6,188 nucleotides of DNA from Candidatus Cloacimonadota bacterium (lineage in GTDB: Bacteria > Cloacimonadota > Cloacimonadia > Cloacimonadales > Cloacimonadaceae): positions 1 to 6,188 of the forward strand of contig JAGOGT010000076.1 of the NCBI GenBank assembly GCA_017996595.1. Reading direction: 5' to 3'. How positions within the stretch are numbered: the first letter of the stretch is position 1; each line of letters begins with the position of its first letter. A program made the translations under genes and the position numbers. Under the pieces are notes generated by a model, which saw nothing but the letters and a program-made list of their open reading frames with translations, had not been told where the DNA came from and did not search any database. Shown piece by piece: positions 1 through 6,188 of this stretch.

Positions 1-2722
<2,722 letters not shown>

Positions 2723-2727
2723 GACTT

Positions 2728-3051
2728 ATGGAAAGTCATGTGGTAAACCTGCAAGACAAGATCCAAAAACTGATCGACCAATATACCGATGATAAGAAAA
2801 GACTGGAGCAACAGGATGCTAAGATCAGTCAATTGACTGACGAAAACCAGCAATTAATGGAACAAATCCAATCCAGCAGCAAATCCTCTGCGGAACAGGA
2901 TAATAAATTGAAAGCGCTGCAAACTGAATATAGCTCTCTGGAAAACCGCTACAACGAATTACAGAAAATGATCGCCGGCTTTGAAACCATAGCCGAAGGC
3001 GCTATCAAGAAAATTGACAGCATCTTTCCCTTGATCGAATCCGGGGACTAA
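2728..3051 (+). CDS. Small coiled-coil protein, possible ZapB-like partner of ZapA
   Basis: 107 residues, not assignable to a named family by eye. Nearly the whole chain (about 3-90) is a polar heptad-like coiled coil rich in Q, E, K, D and L. It has no signal peptide, membrane segment or catalytic motif, so it should be a soluble cytoplasmic rod. The C-terminal part (about 84-104, GFETIAEGAIKKIDSIFPLI) is less charged and could be a short amphipathic tail. The gene starts five bases after pheT and ends one base before zapA. The chosen ATG has GAGGTGAG at 2716-2723 just before it, overlapping the pheT stop; an upstream in-frame TTG at 2701 would overlap pheT and has no good RBS. A coiled-coil protein translated with ZapA suggests a Z-ring role like that of ZapB, but this is inferred from shape and position only. 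Existence as a gene is well supported; function is not. Confidence 0.85.
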   Translation: MESHVVNLQDKIQKLIDQYTDDKKRLEQQDAKISQLTDENQQLMEQIQSSSKSSAEQDNKLKALQTEYSSLENRYNELQKMIAGFETIAEGAIKKIDSIFPLIESGD

Positions 3052-3052
3052 G

Positions 3053-3325
3053 ATGCAATCTGTTGAAGTAGAGATCTTTGGGCGCAGGTTTCGCCTCAAA
3101 AGCGATAACCCCGAGCGCACTACCAGAGTGGCAGACGAGATTAACCGACAGATCGAAGAACTGAACAGTACCTTCGATAATCTTGATTTCACGAAGCTGC
3201 TGCTATTGATCTGCCTTCAACAACAGGAACAAGTTGTTTTACTGGAAGAGAAAAACAACACTTTAAGCACAGATATTGAAAGACTTAACGGGATGATCTC
3301 GATGATCCTCACCGACACCCCATAG
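3053..3325 (+). CDS. zapA: Cell division protein ZapA
   Basis: 90 residues, the normal length for short ZapA proteins. ZapA binds FtsZ in the cytoplasm and cross-links protofilaments to stabilise the Z-ring. The N-terminal half (1-45) has the ZapA head pattern: a beta strand ending in IFGRRFRLKSD, then ERTTRVADEINRQIEEL. The second half (about 46-85) is a long helix, with a hydrophobic LLLLICLQQQEQ segment followed by a heptad coiled coil, the dimer/tetramer region. The start lies one base after the stop of the preceding coiled-coil gene, with a weak GGGGA at 3043-3047 five bases upstream, so translation is probably coupled. The position downstream of pheST is shared with several phyla. Identification rests on the head motif, size and context. 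Confidence 0.9.
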   Translation: MQSVEVEIFGRRFRLKSDNPERTTRVADEINRQIEELNSTFDNLDFTKLLLLICLQQQEQVVLLEEKNNTLSTDIERLNGMISMILTDTP

Positions 3326-3334
3326 CCTGCGGAA

Positions 3335-3525
3335 TTCGTGATATGAATTGCATAAAAGCTACTTTATATGCGGGAGTTGAGCCATGAGTGGCATGCGTGC
3401 CGACAAGTTTCGGATACATAAAGCTCACAAGGTAGATTCCCACTTCATGCTTGGCTTTGTAATGACAAGCTTACACGGTTCACGCGGGCTTTTTATTCGC
3501 TTCGGGGTTCCCGAAGCTGCATAGA
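3335..3525 (+). ncRNA. ssrS: Probable 6S RNA (boundaries approximate)
   Basis: The zapA-rny gap has no ORF but has RNA-like structure. A stem pairs AGCCA (3380-3384) with TGGCT (3452-3456), continuing TGA/TCA and GTGG/CCAC (3385-3391 with 3440-3447) with small bulges. Inside it is a CCGA/TCGG hairpin (3400-3413). On the 3' side TGTAA...TTACA (3459-3475) can form a small hairpin, followed by ACACGGTTCACGCGGGC. A weaker closing pairing joins GCATAAAAGC (3350-3359) to GCTTTTTATTCGC (3488-3500). Short motifs resemble E. coli 6S RNA as I recall it: GCGGG then TGAGCC on the 5' side and GGTTCA on the 3' side. 6S RNA mimics an open promoter and sequesters sigma-70 RNA polymerase in stationary phase; its gene follows zapA in many bacteria. 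Ends and promoter cannot be fixed by eye. It could instead be a structured leader of rny. Confidence 0.68.
3499..3517 (+). other. Stable hairpin upstream of rny
   Basis: GCTTCGGG (3499-3506) and CCCGAAGC (3510-3517) form a perfect eight-base stem around a GTT loop, starting just after GGGCTTTTTATTC. No T-run follows it (the next bases are TGCATAGATT), so it does not look like an intrinsic terminator. It may be the 3' end of the 6S-like RNA, a processing or stability element, or part of the rny leader, whose RBS begins 15 bases later. Confidence 0.6.
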
Positions 3526-3531
3526 TTTATG

Positions 3532-3537
3532 AAAGGA
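3532..3537 (+). promoter_or_regulatory. Ribosome binding site of rny
   Basis: AAAGGA is seven bases upstream of the ATG at 3545. It supports that start, which puts the membrane segment at the extreme N-terminus, as in other RNase Y proteins. Confidence 0.7.
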
Positions 3538-3544
3538 TATACTT

Positions 3545-5116
3545 ATGTTAACAATAAATCCGTACCTCGCGGTAGGGTTGGGCATAGTAATTGGATTTGT
3601 GATCGCCATGGTGATCTATCTGATCCGCCGCAACAGCTCCTTCAAGCTGATCTCACAAGCCACTACCATTGCCGAGGACCTGAAAAAAGAAGCCAAAACT
3701 GAAGCTGAAAATGCCAAGAAAGCCGCCATTCTAGAAGCCCGTGAAGAATGGTTCAAGCAAAAACGCATCCTCGATGAAGAAGTAAAAGAACGCCAGAAAG
3801 AACTGCGGGCTCAGGAAAAGAAATATAACGAACGCCTCGGTTCCCTCGATAAACGCCTCGATTCCCTGGACAAAAAGGAAAGCAACCTCACCGAACAGGA
3901 ACGCAAGCTGAAACAGAAAGAAGATGAAATTTCCCTCAAAAAGAACGAGTACGAAGATATCATCTCCATTCAGAAAAACAAGCTGGCTGAAATTGCCGGA
4001 TTATCACGCGAAGAAGCTTTGAACCGCCTTCGCGATGAACTGATCAGCCAAGCCCGTCAGGTAGCGGCAAATGATGCCCGGATTACCATCGAACAGCTGA
4101 AACTGGATGCCAATAAAAAAGCAGCGGAGATCCTTTCCACGGCTATTCAACGGATGGCCGTGGATCATGTTTCCGAAACCACAGTCTCGGTGGTATCGCT
4201 TCCCTCGGATGAAATGAAGGGCAGAATCATCGGCCGCGAAGGACGCAATATCCGCACCTTTGAAAAGGCTTCCGGCGTGGATCTGATTATCGATGATACT
4301 CCCGAAGCAGTAGTGCTTTCATGCTTTGATCCCGTGCGCAGGGAAATTGCCCGCCTGTCCCTCGAAAAGCTTATTTCCGACGGGCGCATCCATCCTGGAC
4401 GCATCGAGGAAGTTGTTGCCAAAACCACTAAAGAGATGGATGAAACCCTGGTTAAGATCGGTGAAAAAGCAGTGCTGGAAACTAATATCCACAATATCTC
4501 CCCAAATCTCATCAAGGTTTTGGGACGCCTGCACTATCGCACCAGCTATGGGCAGAACGTGCTTCAGCATTCCATTGAAGCCGCATGGATCTGTGGTATT
4601 TTGGCTGCGGAACTGGGCTTGGACCAGGAAATTGCCCGCCGCGCAGGATTGCTGCACGATATCGGGAAGGCAATCGATCATGAGTTTGACGGCACCCATG
4701 CCATCATTGGTGCCAATCTGGCCCGCAAAAATGGCGAAGGCAAAGTGATCGTGAATGCAATCGAAGCTCATCACGAAGAAGTGGAAGCCACATCCGTGTA
4801 TGCCGCTTTGGCTCAGGCCTCAGATGCCATTTCCGGTGCCCGTCCCGGTGCCAGAAGAGAAATGCTGGAAACCTATATGCAGCGCCTTGCCAAGCTGGAA
4901 GAAATCGCCAATGCCGTGGATGGAGTTAATAAATCCTATGCCATCCAGGCCGGAAGGGAGCTGCGTATCATCGTGGAGCCATCCGTAGTTGATGAAGGCA
5001 ATACCGCCCTTATGGCCACAGAAATCGCTGCCAATATCGAAAAACAAGTGCAATACCCCGGCCAGATAAAAGTAACGGTGATCCGCGAAACCCGACAAGT
5101 AGCCATGGCGAAATAG
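3545..5116 (+). CDS. rny: Ribonuclease Y
   Basis: 523 residues, typical length for RNase Y, a membrane-anchored endoribonuclease that starts decay and processing of mRNA. Domains in order: one N-terminal membrane helix (about 8-27, VGLGIVIGFVIAMVIYLI) followed by RR; a long, highly charged coiled coil (about 35-200, with repeats such as LGSLDKRLDSLDKKESNL); a KH RNA-binding domain (about 210-275) with intact GRIIGREGRNI carrying GREG at 230-233; and an HD hydrolase domain (about 330-430) with H342 in LQHS, the metal-binding H371-D372 in LLHDIGKA, HH at 409-410 and D427 in ASDAISGARPG. All expected catalytic positions are present. The C-terminal part ends in the usual GQIKVTVIRETR. Its stop is immediately followed by the ATG of the ymdB-type gene, so the two are surely cotranscribed. 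A structured 220-base region precedes it, which may carry its promoter. No abnormality seen. Confidence 0.98.
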   Translation: MLTINPYLAVGLGIVIGFVIAMVIYLIRRNSSFKLISQATTIAEDLKKEAKTEAENAKKAAILEAREEWFKQKRILDEEVKERQKELRAQEKKYNERLGSLDKRLDSLDKKESNLTEQERKLKQKEDEISLKKNEYEDIISIQKNKLAEIAGLSREEALNRLRDELISQARQVAANDARITIEQLKLDANKKAAEILSTAIQRMAVDHVSETTVSVVSLPSDEMKGRIIGREGRNIRTFEKASGVDLIIDDTPEAVVLSCFDPVRREIARLSLEKLISDGRIHPGRIEEVVAKTTKEMDETLVKIGEKAVLETNIHNISPNLIKVLGRLHYRTSYGQNVLQHSIEAAWICGILAAELGLDQEIARRAGLLHDIGKAIDHEFDGTHAIIGANLARKNGEGKVIVNAIEAHHEEVEATSVYAALAQASDAISGARPGARREMLETYMQRLAKLEEIANAVDGVNKSYAIQAGRELRIIVEPSVVDEGNTALMATEIAANIEKQVQYPGQIKVTVIRETRQVAMAK

Positions 5117-5902
5117 ATGAAAATTCTGTTCTTCGGCGACATTTATGGGAAAGCCGGCAGGCAAACTGTCTTTAGCTCTTTACCGCAGTTAAAAGAGCAG
5201 TATCAGCCTGATTTCATTATTGCCAATGGCGAGAATCTTGCAGATGGCAAGGGCTTAACCGAGAAGACAGCCCATCCCATATTTACGGCAGGGATTGATG
5301 TGCTCACCGGGGGTAACCATCTTTGGGACCGGGCAGATTCGCTGGAATACATCAAAAATCAGAGCCATATCGTGAAGCCCATGAATTATCCTCTTTCCAC
5401 TCCCGGCAACAGCTATTGTATCCTGGAAAAGGAGGGGATGAAGCTGGGTATCATTAGCCTTTGCGGACAAATCTACATGCCTCCTTGCGACAATCCCTTT
5501 ACTACTCTGCAGAGTTTTCTGGCCAAACATGATCCCCAAATTCCGCTGCTACTGGATTTTCATGCCGAATCCACCAGCGAAAAGAGAGCCTTGGCCTGGT
5601 TTGCCGATGGTAAAATCAGCGCTTTTCTGGGAACCCACACCCACATTCAAACCGCCGATGAAGAGATTATGCCTCAAGGCATGGCCTATATCACCGATGT
5701 CGGCATGACCGGCTCGCACGACAGCGTGATCGGAGTGCAAAAGGAAATAATCGTCCAGAAGATGCTGATGTGCGTTCCCAGCCCCTATAAATCTTCTGAT
5801 CATGGCTTACAGGTAAATGCCGTTATCTGTGAAATATCTTCCAAAACTGGTCTGGCCACTTCCATCACCCGCATCAGAGAGCATGTAAGCCTGGCAGTAT
5901 AG
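5117..5902 (+). CDS. ymdB: YmdB-type metallophosphoesterase (TIGR00282 family)
   Basis: 261 residues, the usual size. Members are cytoplasmic dinuclear-metal phosphoesterases; Bacillus subtilis YmdB hydrolyses 2',3'-cyclic nucleotides, cAMP in vitro, and influences RNase Y-dependent mRNA levels and the motility/biofilm switch. The metal ligands are all visible: D8 in FFGDIYGKAGR, E39 and N40 in ANGEN, N67-H68 in GGNHLWD, H149 in DFHAE, and H174 with H176 in GTHTHIQTADE. The late motif ITDVGMTG (192-199) is also typical. The start codon directly abuts the rny stop (TAGATG) and no clear Shine-Dalgarno sequence precedes it, so translation probably depends on coupling to rny. Family assignment is firm; physiological substrate and effect in this organism are unknown. 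Confidence 0.95.
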   Translation: MKILFFGDIYGKAGRQTVFSSLPQLKEQYQPDFIIANGENLADGKGLTEKTAHPIFTAGIDVLTGGNHLWDRADSLEYIKNQSHIVKPMNYPLSTPGNSYCILEKEGMKLGIISLCGQIYMPPCDNPFTTLQSFLAKHDPQIPLLLDFHAESTSEKRALAWFADGKISAFLGTHTHIQTADEEIMPQGMAYITDVGMTGSHDSVIGVQKEIIVQKMLMCVPSPYKSSDHGLQVNAVICEISSKTGLATSITRIREHVSLAV

Positions 5903-5910
5903 AGGTATCA

Positions 5911-6188
5911 ATGGAAAAAGAACTAACCGGAAAACCTATTGCCGCGCTGATCAATAAGCAGATTAAAGCACTTATCGAGCAATATGCGCTGGCTCCCAGA
6001 ATGGCACTCTTTCAGGTGGGAGCCGATCCTGCCTCGGCATATTATGTGCAAAGCATCATCACCAGCGGCAGCAAGCTTGGCTGCGAAACCACCCTCAGCG
6101 CTCTTCCCCACGACGCTACGCAAGCGCAGTTAGCAGCCCTTATTGAGGCGGCCAATGCCGATCCCCTGATTAGTGGCATAATGCTCCA
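5911..6188 (+). CDS. folD: FolD-family methylenetetrahydrofolate dehydrogenase/cyclohydrolase, 5' end (partial)
   Basis: The first 92 codons of a FolD protein (normally about 280-300 residues), open at the window end. FolD normally oxidises 5,10-methylene-THF to methenyl-THF with NAD(P)+ and hydrolyses this to 10-formyl-THF in the cytoplasm. Visible: the N-terminal helix (LTGKPIAALINKQIKAL), VGADPASAYYVQS (36-48), the helix ending KLGCE, NADPLISGIMLQ (81-92), which would lead into the family's QLPLP motif. Tyr45 matches the conserved active-site tyrosine (E. coli Y50), but the catalytic lysine four residues later (E. coli K54) is Ile49. AGAGG at 5901-5905, overlapping the ymdB stop, is five bases before the ATG. 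Family is clear; whether the protein is bifunctional is doubtful. A paralog specialised for dehydrogenase activity is an alternative. Confidence 0.9.
   Translation, partial: MEKELTGKPIAALINKQIKALIEQYALAPRMALFQVGADPASAYYVQSIITSGSKLGCETTLSALPHDATQAQLAALIEAANADPLISGIML

Noticed and set aside
3331..3350. GAATTC with an AATTC/GAATT inverted repeat as an operator or recombination site.
   Set aside because: A five-base AT-rich stem of this kind is expected by chance and has no partner copy elsewhere in the window; it may simply be the outer edge of the structured RNA.
3326..3370. Sigma-70 promoter for the RNA gene or rny, using TTGCAT, CATAAA or TTATAT boxes.
   Set aside because: No pair of -35 and -10 boxes has acceptable matches with 16-18 base spacing; a promoter probably exists nearby but I cannot place it.
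3499..3517. Intrinsic terminator between zapA and rny.
   Set aside because: The stem is strong but is followed by TGCATAGATT, not a T-run; the nearby TTTTT precedes the stem and has no good hairpin directly upstream of it.
4319..4774. Overlapping open frames on both strands inside the HD-domain part of rny (minus strand 4319-4774, plus strand 4326-4748).
   Set aside because: RNase Y motifs are intact in the main frame; the alternative translations show low-complexity, shadow-like composition and no family.
6001..6090. Frameshift or sequencing error explaining loss of the FolD lysine.
   Set aside because: The frame aligns to FolD without gaps on both sides of the site, and no shifted frame restores the YVxxKxxAC motif.

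Overview
This is an ordinary, tightly packed bacterial housekeeping segment with every gene on the + strand. The order is pheS (3' end), pheT, a small coiled-coil protein gene, zapA, a gap of about 220 bases that probably encodes 6S RNA, rny (RNase Y), ymdB-type phosphodiesterase, and folD (5' end). G+C content looks moderate. RNase Y next to YmdB, together with a probable 6S RNA after zapA, points to a Gram-negative-like anaerobic lineage outside Gammaproteobacteria. A Cloacimonadota-, Fibrobacterota- or Deltaproteobacteria-like genome is plausible, but this is a weak inference from gene order and protein style.

Bases 1-3325 form one compact block. pheS and pheT overlap by ATGA and encode the two subunits of phenylalanyl-tRNA synthetase. 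Five bases after pheT comes a 107-residue, almost wholly coiled-coil protein, and one base after that comes zapA. This looks like a translation/cell-division operon in which the coiled-coil protein could be a partner of ZapA. Bases 3326-3544 hold no gene, but they contain stems and short motifs that match a 6S RNA (ssrS), which lies downstream of zapA in many bacteria.

Bases 3545-6188 form a second block. RNase Y (membrane anchor, coiled coil, KH, HD) is followed with zero spacing by the YmdB/TIGR00282 metallophosphoesterase, known in Bacillus to act with RNase Y. folD then starts eight bases after the ymdB stop and runs off the window.

I found no mobile element, CRISPR array, tRNA, phage gene or obviously new system. 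The points most worth a second look are: a FolD in which the catalytic lysine of the cyclohydrolase site is replaced by isoleucine; the unannotated 6S-like RNA; the ZapB-like coiled-coil gene; and an extra segment inside the B5 domain of PheT.
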